This document shows, piece after piece, positions 25,432-34,652 of a stretch of 64,000 nt of DNA. Made by a program: the position numbers and the translations under genes. Under the pieces are notes generated by a model. The model did not search any database and had not been told where the DNA came from. It was given only the letters and a program-made list of their open reading frames with translations. Within the stretch, counting starts at the first letter, position 1; the number at the start of each line of letters is the position of its first letter. Source of the DNA: Sphingomonas sp. BT-65 (GTDB lineage Bacteria; Pseudomonadota; Alphaproteobacteria; Sphingomonadales; Sphingomonadaceae). Location of the stretch: assembly GCF_026107375.2 (NCBI RefSeq), contig NZ_JAPCIA010000001.1, forward strand, positions 1,550,001 to 1,614,000. The letters are read 5' to 3'.

Positions 25432-25938
25432 TTACTCCGCCGCCTCCTGCGCGGCGGTCTGACGGCCTTCGCCCACGACGTCCTCGGGCAGCGACCAGAG
25501 CAGGTCGTGCTTGGTCAGCGGCCGGCCGTCATGGCTCATCACCTGCACCGGCGCGATCCGCCGATGGTCGCGGGCGTCCACCAACACAGGCGTAGCAGGC
25601 TCGCCGGTCTCCCAGCGCTCGCCCCATTGCCGCAGCGCGACCATCGTCGGCAGCAGCGCGAAGCCCTTGTCGGTCAGGCGATATTCCACCTTGCGGCGGT
25701 CGTCGTCGCACGTCCGCCGTTCGAGGATGCCATGATCGACCAGCCGCGCCAGGCGGTTGGCAAGGATGTTGCGCGCGATCCCGAGCTCCGACTGGAACTC
25801 CTCGAAATGATAGAGGCCGTTGAACGATGCGCGCAGGATGAGGAAGGACCAGCGCTCGCCCATCGCCTCCAGCGCGGCGGGAAGGCTGCATTGATTTGCC
25901 AGCTGACGAAGCGGCTCTCGCAGTCCGTTATGACCCAT
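25432..25938 (-). CDS. HxlR-family transcriptional regulator
   Basis: About 168 residues. NQCSLPAALEAMGERWSFLIL, FEEFQSELGIARNILANRLARLV and the wing CDDDRRKVEYRLTDKGFALLP define an HxlR winged helix. The C-terminal extension (APVQVMSHDGRPLTKHDLLW) is usual for this subgroup; unlike the HxlR protein near 3 kb it has no SCP2 domain. ATG 25938 is chosen, with GGAG about 14 bases upstream. It is divergent from a small secreted-protein gene; the region between contains AAGTTGC/GCAACTT inverted motifs (25983-26021) that could be its operator. Confidence 0.88.
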   Translation of the reverse strand: MGHNGLREPLRQLANQCSLPAALEAMGERWSFLILRASFNGLYHFEEFQSELGIARNILANRLARLVDHGILERRTCDDDRRKVEYRLTDKGFALLPTMVALRQWGERWETGEPATPVLVDARDHRRIAPVQVMSHDGRPLTKHDLLWSLPEDVVGEGRQTAAQEAAE

Positions 25939-26083
25939 GACCGTTGAACCTACTCCAATTTCCCTTGCCGACAAACCGCTTAAGTTGCGGCGGCGCAGCA
26001 CCAGTTTTCGATTGCAACTTAAAACCTAGTTTGATAAGTAGCGATTCGCAACCTTTGTTGCGCCTACCCCAGGGAGAATCATC

Positions 26084-26395
26084 ATGATCCGCCTCGCCCC
26101 GCTCGCCGCCGCCGCGCTGTCGCTCGCGGCGTTCATGCCTTCGGCCGCGCTCGCCCAGTCGGGCGGCCACTACGCCGCAACCGCCGTGGAAGCACCGAAA
26201 AAAACCAGCTTCGTCACCCAGAACACCATCTGGAAGTGCAAGGATGCCGTGTGCACCGCGCCCAAGACCTCGACCCAGGACAAGGTGATGTGCGAACGCG
26301 CCGTGCAGCGCGTCGGCGCGCTCTCCGCGTTCAGCGTCGGCGGCACCGCGTTCGACACCGAAGCGCTCGCCGCCTGCAACGCGCGCGCCAAGTAA
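26084..26395 (+). CDS. small secreted protein with two cysteine pairs
   Basis: A 103-residue protein with a clear signal peptide (LAPLAAAALSLAAFMPSAALAQS). The mature part has four Cys (WKCKDAVCTA, VMCERA, AACNARAK), suggesting disulfides in the periplasm. It resembles proteins annotated as the CC_3452 family, but I am not certain. GGGAG precedes the ATG by about 6 bases. It is divergent from the HxlR regulator and may be its target. Confidence 0.75.
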   Translation: MIRLAPLAAAALSLAAFMPSAALAQSGGHYAATAVEAPKKTSFVTQNTIWKCKDAVCTAPKTSTQDKVMCERAVQRVGALSAFSVGGTAFDTEALAACNARAK

Positions 26396-26417
26396 GTCAC
26401 ACCAAAGCCACACCTGC

Positions 26418-26444
26418 GCGGGCATCGGCGTCGCCGGTGCCCGC
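26418..26444 (+). terminator. hairpin downstream of the small secreted protein gene
   Basis: GCGGGCATCGGC (26418-26429), loop GTC, GCCGGTGCCCGC (26433-26444): 12 pairs including one G-T. It lies about 20 bases after the stop codon and is followed only by a weak TTCGCATT. Confidence 0.5.
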
Positions 26445-26496
26445 TTCGCATTGAAACTTATTGCAAAGCAGCAGCCCGCCGCACCATCTTGGACGG

Positions 26497-28584
26497 GTGT
26501 TGCGTCAATATGAACTTGTCGATCGGGTCCTGAGCTATGACCCCGAAGCCGATGAAGCGCTGCTCAATCGCGCTTACGTCTTCTCGATGCACGCGCACGG
26601 CAGCCAGAAGCGCGCCTCGGGCGACCCCTATTTCAGCCACCCGATCGAGGTCGCCGGCATCCTGACCGACCTTCATCTCGACGACGAGACGATCGCCACC
26701 GCGATCCTCCACGACACGATCGAGGATACCGTCGCGACGCCCGACGAGATCCTCGCCAGGTTCGGCCCCAGCGTCGCGCGGCTGGTCGACGGCGTCACCA
26801 AATTGTCGAAGATCGAGGCGCAGACCGAGAACGAGCGCGCCGCGGAGAACCTCCGCAAGTTCCTGCTGGCGATGTCCGACGACATCCGCGTGCTGCTGGT
26901 CAAGCTCGCCGACCGGCTGCACAACATGCGCACGCTCCACCATATCCCGAACCCGGACAAGCGCCGCCGCATCGCTCGTGAGACGATGGACATCTATGCC
27001 CCGCTCGCCGAGCGGATCGGCATGTACGAGTTCATGAACGAGATGCAGACTCTCGCCTTCCAGCAGCTCGAGCCGGAAGCCTATGAGTCGATCACCAAGC
27101 GGCTCGAGGCGCTCAAGGTCGAGGGCGAGGACCGCATCGCCAAGATCGGCTCGGGCCTCAAATTATTGCTGTCCCGCGGCGGGATCGAGGCCGATGTCTC
27201 GGGCCGCGAGAAACACTCCTACTCGATCTGGAAGAAGATGTCGGAGCGCCACGTCAGCTTCGAACAGCTGTCCGATATCATGGCCTTCCGCGCGATCGTC
27301 GGGACCGAGGAGGAATGCTACCGCGCGCTCGGCATCATCCACCGCCGCTGGCCGATGGTGCCGGGCCGGTTCAAGGATTACATCTCGACCCCCAAGCGCA
27401 ACGGCTATCGTTCGCTCCACACCAGCATCATCCATGCCGGCGACACGCGCGTCGAGATCCAGATCCGCACGCGTGAGATGCACGCCCAGGCCGAATACGG
27501 CCTCGCCGCGCACTGGGCCTACAAGCAGGACAATGTCCGGCCCGACACGCAGGTGCGCTGGATCCAGGACTTGGTCGAGATCCTCGAAAATGCCGAGAGC
27601 CCCGAGGAGCTGCTCGAGCATACGCGGATGGCAATGTACCAGGACCGCATCTTCGCCTTCACGCCTAAGGGCGAGCTGATCCAGCTGCCCAAGGGCGCGA
27701 CGCCGATCGACTTCGCCTATGCCGTCCACACCGATCTCGGCGACCAGTCGGTCGGCGCCAAGATCAACGGCCGCGTCGTCCCGCTGCGCACCGAAATCAG
27801 CCAGGGCGACCAGGTCGCGATCCTCCGGTCAAAGGCGCAGCGGCCGCAGGAAAACTGGCTCAACTTCGCAATCACGGGCAAGGCGCGCGCGGCGATCCGG
27901 CGGCATCTGCGCCACAAGGAGCGCGACGAGACGATCGCGCTCGGCCGCAAGCTCTATGACGAGATCGTCGGCCATCTGCCCGTGCCGATCGGCGAGGAGG
28001 CGCTGGGCGCCGCGCTCACTCGCCTCAAGCTCGATGACGCCGACGGCCTCATGGAGGCGATCGCGCGGCGGAAATTCACCGACGCGCAGGTGATGGAAGC
28101 GCTGATGCCCGGCTCGACCGAGGGCGACGCCCCCGCCCTGCCCGCCGCGCGCGAGCCGATCTCGATCAAGGGCCTCACCCCCGGCGTCAGCTTCACCCTC
28201 GCGACCTGCTGCCACCCGATCCCGGGCGATCGCATCGTCGGCGTGCGCCAGCCCGATGCGCCGATCGAGGTCCACCAGATCAGCTGCCCCAGGCTCGACG
28301 ATGTCGAGGACAGCGACTGGATCGACATCGGTTGGGGCGACAAGGCCGAGGGCGGCACGGCGCGCATCGCGGTCACGCTCAAGAACGAGCCCGGCGCGCT
28401 CGGCGCGGTCGCGACGTTGCTCGGCCAGCACAAGGCGAACATCCTCAACATCCGCTTCGACACGCGCGACACCACCTTCCACACCAACATGATCGATCTC
28501 GAAGTGCGCGACGCGGCGCATCTGATGAAGCTGGTCGCCGCGCTCCGCGCCGCCGATGCGGTGAGCTCCGCCGAACGGGTATAG
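26497..28584 (+). CDS. rsh: bifunctional (p)ppGpp synthetase/hydrolase, Rel/SpoT (RSH)
   Basis: A 695-residue stringent-response enzyme. The hydrolase domain has FSHPIEVAGIL and ILHDTIEDT (His72-Asp73). The synthetase domain has KRNGYRSLHTSI and EIQIRTREMHAQAEYGLAAHW; the TGS domain starts DRIFAFTPKGELIQLPKGA. A zinc-finger-like TCCHPIPGD region and a C-terminal ACT domain (LKNEPGALGAVATLLGQHKANIL) follow. An intact HD suggests both making and degrading (p)ppGpp, usual for alphaproteobacteria with one RSH. GTG 26497 gives the conserved MLRQYELVDRV start; the longer TTG at 26461 is less likely. Confidence 0.95.
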   Translation: MLRQYELVDRVLSYDPEADEALLNRAYVFSMHAHGSQKRASGDPYFSHPIEVAGILTDLHLDDETIATAILHDTIEDTVATPDEILARFGPSVARLVDGVTKLSKIEAQTENERAAENLRKFLLAMSDDIRVLLVKLADRLHNMRTLHHIPNPDKRRRIARETMDIYAPLAERIGMYEFMNEMQTLAFQQLEPEAYESITKRLEALKVEGEDRIAKIGSGLKLLLSRGGIEADVSGREKHSYSIWKKMSERHVSFEQLSDIMAFRAIVGTEEECYRALGIIHRRWPMVPGRFKDYISTPKRNGYRSLHTSIIHAGDTRVEIQIRTREMHAQAEYGLAAHWAYKQDNVRPDTQVRWIQDLVEILENAESPEELLEHTRMAMYQDRIFAFTPKGELIQLPKGATPIDFAYAVHTDLGDQSVGAKINGRVVPLRTEISQGDQVAILRSKAQRPQENWLNFAITGKARAAIRRHLRHKERDETIALGRKLYDEIVGHLPVPIGEEALGAALTRLKLDDADGLMEAIARRKFTDAQVMEALMPGSTEGDAPALPAAREPISIKGLTPGVSFTLATCCHPIPGDRIVGVRQPDAPIEVHQISCPRLDDVEDSDWIDIGWGDKAEGGTARIAVTLKNEPGALGAVATLLGQHKANILNIRFDTRDTTFHTNMIDLEVRDAAHLMKLVAALRAADAVSSAERV

Positions 28585-28590
28585 GTAGCA

Positions 28591-28622
28591 ATCAACCCTC
28601 CCCCGCCAGGGGGAGGGTTGAT
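28591..28622. repeat. 14-bp-arm palindrome after rsh
   Basis: ATCAACCCTCCCCC (28591-28604), loop GCCA, GGGGGAGGGTTGAT (28609-28622). It lies 6 bases after the rsh stop, so it may end transcription, and it resembles the ends of the larger CTCCCCC/GGGGGAG elements. The rest of the 287-base gap to the next gene holds the 24-base repeat at 28650 and no visible gene. Confidence 0.7.
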
Positions 28623-28649
28623 GCTTGCCCGACGATTCGACCAACGTCG

Positions 28650-28673
28650 TTGCAATGTTGGAACCGATTTGCT
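28650..28673. repeat. 24-base dispersed repeat, copy 2
   Basis: Starts TTGCAATGTTGGAACCGATT; 22 of 24 bases match 15760-15783. Both are intergenic and near CTCCCCC hairpins. Confidence 0.55.
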
Positions 28674-28871
28674 TGCCTTCGCCGATGCATGGCCATCCCT
28701 TGCCTTCCTCGCGTGCGCGTCGGGACCGCGTCGCGTGACGGCAAGGGGGAATCGGGGGAGACGTAGTGTGAGCTTTGACAGCTTCCGTTGCCTACACCCC
28801 GTCGCTGCAGGCCGAATCACTCGCCGTCCCGGAACCTGGGCTCACGCCCGCTAACCCGAAAGGATCGCTCC

Positions 28872-30701
28872 TTGGATCGCCGCACCTTCCTTGCCTCCGG
28901 CACCGCTGCCGCCGCGCTAGCCGCATCCCCCGCCGCCGCCCGCGCCATGCAGGCCGCAGCGGCGCCTGCCGCCGGGCCGGGCGACGCCGGACTCAACGCG
29001 ATCTTCGACTCGCTGCTCAAGGACATGATCCAGCGCGCGCCCGAACTCGCCACGTCGATCGGCTTCGACAAGGGACCGGGCGCGGCGCTCAAGCGCCAGC
29101 TCACCGACCGCTCGCCCGCCGCCAAGGCGAAGACGCAGGCTGAGACCAAGGCGTATCTCGCCAAGATCGAGGCGGTCGATCCCGCGACCCTCTCCGAATC
29201 CTCGAAGCTCGACCGCGAGATCGTGATCTACTCGGTCAAGAGCCAGCTGCTGCCGCGCGACAAGTTCCAGCTCGACGCCGTGATGCGCCCCTTCGCGATC
29301 TTCCAGCAGGGCGGCGTCTATTTCTCGATGCCCGATTTCCTCAACACGACCCACACGATCGCGACCAAGGACGACGCCGAGGCATTGCTGTCGCGGCTCG
29401 AGCAGATGGGCCAGGCGCTCGACTACAACACGCAGGAACAGGCCGAGCTTGGCAAGCGCGGCGTGGTCGCGCCCGATTTCTCGCTCGATCTCACCATCGA
29501 GCAGATGGGCAAGCTGCGCGCCCCGGCGCCGATCGACAACACCATCGCCAGGTCGCTCGTCCAGCGCACCGCCGCCAAGGGCATCGCCGGCGATTGGGGC
29601 GCCCGGGCCGCGAAGATCATCGAGGCATCCGTCTATCCCGCGCTCGACCGCCAGCTCGCGCTGATCAAGCAGCAGCGCGCCACCGCACGCACCACCGCAG
29701 GCGTGTGGGACGTGCCGCAGGGCGACGCGATCTACGCCGCAGCGCTCGCCCAGGCGACCACCACCAACTTCTCGCCCGACGAGGTCCACCAGATCGGCCT
29801 TCAGGAAGTCGCCGAGATCAGCGCGCAGCTCGACACGATCCTCAAGGCGCAGGGTCTGACCAAGGGCAGCGTCGGCGAGCGGCTGACCGCGCTCAACCAG
29901 CGCCCCGACCAGCTCTATCCCGACACCGCCGCGGGTCGCGCCGAGCTATTGAAGTCGCTCAATGCCGACAATGAGAAGGTGGCAAAGCTGCTGCCCAAGA
30001 TGTTCATCAACCCGACCAATGCCCCGCTCGAGATCCGCGCGGTGCCGGTCGAGATCCAGGACGGCGCGTCGAACGGCTATTACAACCGCGCCGCGCTCGA
30101 CGGATCGCGCCCGGCGATCTACTTCATCAATCTGAAGAGCGTCGCCGACTGGCCCAAATTCTCGCTGCCCTCGCTCACCTATCACGAGGGGCTGCCGGGC
30201 CATCACCTGCAGATCAGCACCTCGCAGCAGGCCGAGGGTCCGATGATCCGCAAGTTCAGCTTCTTCGGCGCCTATACCGAGGGCTGGGCGCTCTATGCCG
30301 AGCAAGTCGCCGACGAGCTCGGCGCCTATGCCAACGACCTCGAGCGCGCCGGCTATCTCCAGTCCTTCCTGTTCCGCGCGGCGCGGCTGGTGATCGACAC
30401 CGGCATCCACGCCAAGAAATGGACCCGCGAGCAGGCGACCGATTACATGGTCAACACCGTCGGCTTCGCCCGCCCGCGCTCGCAGCGCGAGATCGAGCGC
30501 TATTGCACGCAGCCCGGCCAGGCGTGCAGCTACAAGATCGGTCACACCAGCTGGGTCCGCGCGCGCAAGAAGGCGCAGGAGATCGCCGGGGCCAAGTTCG
30601 ACCTCAAGCAGTTCCACGAGGTGATCCGCCGCGGCGCCACGCCGCTCACCATCCTCGAACGGCTGGTGGAGGAAGACGCCCGGCGGATGGCCTCGGCCTA
30701 G
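28872..30701 (+). CDS. DUF885 family metallopeptidase-like protein, Tat-exported
   Basis: About 609 residues. The start LDRRTFLASGTAAAALAASP is a twin-arginine-type signal, initiating at TTG 28872 with AAAGGA upstream; longer in-frame starts add an implausible leader. The body matches DUF885 proteins: YFSMPDFLNTTHTI, SLTYHEGLPGHHLQI with an HExxxHH-type gluzincin zinc site, FFGAYTEGWALYAEQVADEL with the third ligand region, and YKIGHTSWVRAR. It is probably a periplasmic zinc peptidase of unknown substrate. Confidence 0.9.
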   Translation: MDRRTFLASGTAAAALAASPAAARAMQAAAAPAAGPGDAGLNAIFDSLLKDMIQRAPELATSIGFDKGPGAALKRQLTDRSPAAKAKTQAETKAYLAKIEAVDPATLSESSKLDREIVIYSVKSQLLPRDKFQLDAVMRPFAIFQQGGVYFSMPDFLNTTHTIATKDDAEALLSRLEQMGQALDYNTQEQAELGKRGVVAPDFSLDLTIEQMGKLRAPAPIDNTIARSLVQRTAAKGIAGDWGARAAKIIEASVYPALDRQLALIKQQRATARTTAGVWDVPQGDAIYAAALAQATTTNFSPDEVHQIGLQEVAEISAQLDTILKAQGLTKGSVGERLTALNQRPDQLYPDTAAGRAELLKSLNADNEKVAKLLPKMFINPTNAPLEIRAVPVEIQDGASNGYYNRAALDGSRPAIYFINLKSVADWPKFSLPSLTYHEGLPGHHLQISTSQQAEGPMIRKFSFFGAYTEGWALYAEQVADELGAYANDLERAGYLQSFLFRAARLVIDTGIHAKKWTREQATDYMVNTVGFARPRSQREIERYCTQPGQACSYKIGHTSWVRARKKAQEIAGAKFDLKQFHEVIRRGATPLTILERLVEEDARRMASA

Positions 30702-30705
30702 CTTA

Positions 30706-30855
30706 ATCCTCCCCCAACGGGGGAGGGGGACCGCCGAAGGCGGTGGAGGGGCCGCCGCGCAGACGGCGGGAAACAGTTCGGCAAAACTCCGCCCTCTACG
30801 GGGCGGCCCCTCCGTCATCGCTGCGCGATGCCACCTCCCCCGGAGGGGGAGGGAT
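30706..30855. repeat. GC-rich palindromic element, divergent copy 3
   Basis: About 150 bp beginning CTCCCCCAACGGGGGAG and ending with GGAGGGGGAGGGA. Its right flank (from CCCCTCCGTCATCGCTGCGC) is the near-exact reverse complement of the left flank of copy 2. The core between GGAGGGGC and GCCCCTCC is different but still contains AGTTCGGCAA. It fills the 163-base gap between convergent DUF885 and TonB-receptor genes. Confidence 0.8.
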
Positions 30856-30864
30856 AGGAGGGAC

Positions 30865-33468
30865 TTATTTCCCCCCGAGCCGCAGCGTCAGCGATCCGCC
30901 CCACATGCGCGGTTCGCCCCCGATGAAGGTCGGCATGCCGAGGCCGTCGCCGGTGTTGCCCGCGTCCTTGATGTACGCCTGGTCGAACAGGTTGGTGACG
31001 AAGCCCTCGATCCGCCAGCGGCCGTTGGCGGTCTCGATGCCGAGGCGGGCGTTGACGACGGCATAGCCGCCCTGCTTCTCGTCCTGCGCGGCGTCGGGGA
31101 TGAGGTTGCCGGTCTGCAGTGCGGGCAGGTCGTTGTCGTCGTCGAAGAACACGCTCGACTGCCAGGTCACGTCGGGGGTGAAGTCCACCACCGCCGCGCC
31201 GAGATCACCGCGGAAGGTCACCCCCGCCGAGGCGCTGTGATCGGGCGACAAGCGGAAGCGGTTGCCCTCGCGCGCACCCGCCTTGAAGCGGCTGTGGTTA
31301 TAGGCATAGGTCGCGAACAGATTGACCCAGCCGGCCGGGTTCCAGCGCATCTGGCCCTCGAAGCCATAGCTCTCGGCCTTGCCCGCGTTCACCGTGATGA
31401 AGGTCGTGCCGGACTGCTCGGTGGTCTGGAAGTTGCTGTAGTCATAGTAGAAGACCGCGCCGTCCAGGAACAAAGTGCGGTTCGCGAGTTCGGTCTTCAC
31501 GCCGATCTCGAAACTGTCCACCGTCTCCGACGGCAGCAGGTTGAAGCGCGCCGCACCGCCGGGGGCGGTGGGCGGTGCCACACTCAGCACCTCGGGCCGG
31601 CGGCCGCGGGCATAGTTGGCGTAGAGGCTCGCCTGCGGGCTCAGCTCGTAGCGGGCGGTGACGCGCCAGGTGAAACCGCCATTGTCGAGCTCCTGCGCGG
31701 CCACGTCGCCATTGTTGGCGGTCGGCTGGAGGCCGAGCCCGAACAGCGGCACCGGATAGGCCACCGACTGCGGGATGTTCGCCGCGCCCGGCACCGCCAG
31801 CGCGTTGAGCAGCGCGGTGCGGGTCGCCGCGCTCTGGCTCAGCGCGCCGATGAACCCGCCGATGATCGAGCGGCCATTCTGGACCGAGGCGGTGTAGGAC
31901 GTGCGCTTGTCGTCATGGCTATAGCGGACGCCGCCGCCGATCTCGAACCCGTCGGTGACCTCGAACGTCCCGTCGGCGAACAGGTCCCACGCCTTGGTGC
32001 GGCTGGAGTTGGTGCTGGTCTCGCGATGCGTGCTCTTGAGGTTGGCGGCAATACCCGTGGCGGTGGCCGCCGGCAGGATCGCATTGGTCTGCGCGTCGAT
32101 GACCGCGTCGCGGTTGGGCGTCGCGGCCGGTACCGCCGCGGCGACATTCTGCCGCACGATGCCGCGCAGCAGCTGGCTGGTGAAGGCGGCGTTGCCGAAC
32201 ACCGCGAGCGGCGCCGGATCGCTCGCCGGACGGCCGGGGATCGCGCCACCGCCGTTGAGCGTGCCGGTGAGGCGCGCCAGCGCCACGCGCTCGTCGAACT
32301 GCGCGGGGGTGCGCTGATAGCCGTCCTCATGGAACCAAGTCGCGCCGACGAACCCCTTGAACCTGCCGCCATTATCCCAGTTGAGGCGCAGCGTCGCCAT
32401 GGTCTGCTCACCCGCCGCATCCTCGGCCGCGGTCAGCGCGGGCAGCGAAATGCCGTCGGCGTCGAAAATCTCGATGCCGCTGAACTCGCGATAGGCGAGC
32501 GTGCCGTTGAGCGAGAAGCCGCCGCCGAGCTCGGCATTGGCGATGCCGGTGACGCCCCACACCTGACGCTCGAGGCCGAGGCGCTTGCCGCCCTCGAAGC
32601 CCGGGCCTGCCACCAGCGCCGCGCCCGAGTTGCGGCCGCGATCGCCCAGCACCGCGCCGGTGACCGGGTCGGTGGGGTTATAGGCGATCGACTTGAACGA
32701 GGTGCCGGTCGCGCGATCGGTCTGATAGTTGCCGATCAGGTCGAAGGTGAAGCCCTGCGGCGCCCAGCGCAGGCTGCCGCGCACCGCCTCGCTCTCGATG
32801 CCGTTGAAATCCTCGCCGCCGAGCAAATTCTCGACATAGCCGTCGCGCTTCTTGACGCGCGTCGCGGCGCGGATCGCCAGTTCGTCGGTCAGCGGGATAT
32901 TCCACGTCCCGTCGACGCGGTACATGCCATAGTCGCCGCCGGTCAGCTTGAGATAGCCATAGCCCGCCGACGGATCGGCCTTGGCTTGGATCAGGTTGAC
33001 CGCGCCGATCAGCGCGCCGCGGCCGTAGAGCGTAGACTGCGGCCCCTTGGCGATCTCGACGCGCTCGAGATCGAACAGCTCGACATAGGAGCCACGCGAC
33101 TTGGAGATCGACACGCCGTCCTGGAAGACCGAGACGCGCGGTTCGTTGAACGCGCTGCCCGAGTCCGAGGTGATGCCGCGCATCACGAAGCCGGGATTGT
33201 TGGGCGACTGGTTCTGCACCTCGAAGCCCGGGACATAGCGCGACAGCGCGTCGAATTCCTGGATGTTGAGCCGCTCGAGGAACTTGTCGTCATAGGCGGT
33301 GAGCGCGAAGGGCACTTCGATCGGGCGCTGTTCGGTGAACTGCGCGGTAACGACGATCTCCTCGCCGGCCTCGGGCGCGTCGGCGGGCGTCTCCTGCGCC
33401 AGCGCAGGCGTGGCGGCGGCGAGCGCGATCGGGCTGGCGAGCGCGAGCAGCGGGAAGCGGATCGACAT
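30865..33468 (-). CDS. TonB-dependent outer-membrane receptor
   Basis: An 867-residue receptor with signal peptide (MSIRFPLLALASPIALAAATPALA), a TonB-box-like region EEIVVTAQFTEQRPIEVP, and a plug domain with VPGFEVQNQSPNNPGFVMRG and VEIAKGPQSTLYGRGALIGAVN. The barrel ends GGSLTLRLGGK, with a terminal residue other than the usual Phe. It imports an unknown substrate with TonB energy. ATG 33468 is preferred because the signal peptide starts there. There is no adjacent TonB or substrate enzyme, so specificity is unassigned. Confidence 0.92.
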   Translation of the reverse strand: MSIRFPLLALASPIALAAATPALAQETPADAPEAGEEIVVTAQFTEQRPIEVPFALTAYDDKFLERLNIQEFDALSRYVPGFEVQNQSPNNPGFVMRGITSDSGSAFNEPRVSVFQDGVSISKSRGSYVELFDLERVEIAKGPQSTLYGRGALIGAVNLIQAKADPSAGYGYLKLTGGDYGMYRVDGTWNIPLTDELAIRAATRVKKRDGYVENLLGGEDFNGIESEAVRGSLRWAPQGFTFDLIGNYQTDRATGTSFKSIAYNPTDPVTGAVLGDRGRNSGAALVAGPGFEGGKRLGLERQVWGVTGIANAELGGGFSLNGTLAYREFSGIEIFDADGISLPALTAAEDAAGEQTMATLRLNWDNGGRFKGFVGATWFHEDGYQRTPAQFDERVALARLTGTLNGGGAIPGRPASDPAPLAVFGNAAFTSQLLRGIVRQNVAAAVPAATPNRDAVIDAQTNAILPAATATGIAANLKSTHRETSTNSSRTKAWDLFADGTFEVTDGFEIGGGVRYSHDDKRTSYTASVQNGRSIIGGFIGALSQSAATRTALLNALAVPGAANIPQSVAYPVPLFGLGLQPTANNGDVAAQELDNGGFTWRVTARYELSPQASLYANYARGRRPEVLSVAPPTAPGGAARFNLLPSETVDSFEIGVKTELANRTLFLDGAVFYYDYSNFQTTEQSGTTFITVNAGKAESYGFEGQMRWNPAGWVNLFATYAYNHSRFKAGAREGNRFRLSPDHSASAGVTFRGDLGAAVVDFTPDVTWQSSVFFDDDNDLPALQTGNLIPDAAQDEKQGGYAVVNARLGIETANGRWRIEGFVTNLFDQAYIKDAGNTGDGLGMPTFIGGEPRMWGGSLTLRLGGK

Positions 33469-33555
33469 GTTGTGGTGCCCCTCAGGTTGACGTGGGCGGA
33501 ATGCCCATGCCCGGCCCATGTCGGCAAAGCGTGACGATCCTGTTGCAGCGCACCA

Positions 33556-33599
33556 CGAAAAGAAGGCCCGCTTCCGGGGGCTGAATCCGGAAGCGGGCC
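33556..33599 (-). terminator. intrinsic terminator of the DUF6607 gene
   Basis: GGCCCGCTTCCGG (33565-33577) and CCGGAAGCGGGCC (33587-33599) form a perfect 13-bp stem; on the minus strand it is followed by TTCTTTTCG. It ends the haem-receptor/DUF6607 transcript before the other receptor gene. Confidence 0.85.
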
Positions 33600-33637
33600 A
33601 AGGATCGGCACATGGGGTGCCGGAGGGTCTGGTGAAA

Positions 33638-34630
33638 CTAGTTGGCGGCCACCTGTCCTGCCGCGCGTGTGGCCTGGTCCATCAGCGCCTTGGCGGTCTT
33701 GATGCCGTCGGCTTCCTTGGTCTTGCCGCTCTGGATCTCGTCGGCGATGCCGAGCAGGCGGCTGGCGATCACCGTCCCGGCCTCGGCCGCCTCGGTGATG
33801 CGGATGCCGTTCTTGGCCGCGGCGATGCGGTCCCACTCGCCGCGGATCGCTGCCCAATAGCCCTTGGTCGCCGCCCAATAATCGTCGGCCGCCTGCACCT
33901 TGTAGCCGTCGAACCTGGTATAGGTGTTCAGGACATATTCCTGCACGACCGGCTCGAGCTTGCCGTCGAACTCGCCCATCTTGGTATTGTCCTGCCAGTG
34001 GATCCAGCCGCCCGGGAACGCCTGGTGGCGGTTGATCGCGTAGTAGCGATCATAGACCGGGCCGCGCACCGCATCGCGGCGGGCGAGCGGGCGCCAGGTC
34101 CAGTTGGAGCGCCAGCGGCGGATGCCCGCCTCGCTCGTCCACTGGCCCCAGCCGCCGTAGCGCGGGCTGTCGTCGACCTGGTAGACGGTCTGCGACCAGC
34201 GGCCCTTGCGCATCCGCTCGGGCACGTCTTCCCAGGTCCAGCTGTCGGGGCCGGAATAGACCAGCACCCTGGCCGGCTCATATTCCCAGTCCTGGCGCCA
34301 ATGCTTGATGACGTGATCCTTGCCTTCGTGGCTCACCACCAGCAGGTGCTGGAGCCGGATCACGCGGCCGGTGTCCTCGATCACCCGCACCGATTCATGC
34401 CCGCCCGAGACTTTGGCCTCGATCGGCGTGTAGTCGGCGCGCCATGGCGTCGACTCGCGCATGTCGAACTTGACCTTGTAGTTGCCCGCCATCGCCAGGA
34501 TGTCGCGCCGGTCGGCCTCGAACGAGCTCTGCTCCTCGGCCTCCGCCCGCGGCTTGACCGGCCCATCGGCCAGCGCCGGCGCGGTGGAGGCGATCAGCGC
34601 CGCTCCCGCGATCCACATCATCTTCTTCAT
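33638..34630 (-). CDS. DUF6607 family exported protein
   Basis: A 330-residue protein with a signal peptide (MKKMMWIAGAALIASTAPALA). The body is Trp-rich (KHWRQDWEYEPARVLVYSG, RRWRSNWTWRPLARRDA, WIHWQDNTKMG) and matches the family commonly encoded next to haem-type TonB receptors. No catalytic motif is evident. Here it follows the receptor by 22 bases and ends at a strong terminator, so the two form one transcript. A role in periplasmic handling of haem or iron is inferred from context. Confidence 0.8.
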   Translation of the reverse strand: MKKMMWIAGAALIASTAPALADGPVKPRAEAEEQSSFEADRRDILAMAGNYKVKFDMRESTPWRADYTPIEAKVSGGHESVRVIEDTGRVIRLQHLLVVSHEGKDHVIKHWRQDWEYEPARVLVYSGPDSWTWEDVPERMRKGRWSQTVYQVDDSPRYGGWGQWTSEAGIRRWRSNWTWRPLARRDAVRGPVYDRYYAINRHQAFPGGWIHWQDNTKMGEFDGKLEPVVQEYVLNTYTRFDGYKVQAADDYWAATKGYWAAIRGEWDRIAAAKNGIRITEAAEAGTVIASRLLGIADEIQSGKTKEADGIKTAKALMDQATRAAGQVAAN

Positions 34631-34652
34631 TTCGTTGCCCTCCTTTTATCGT

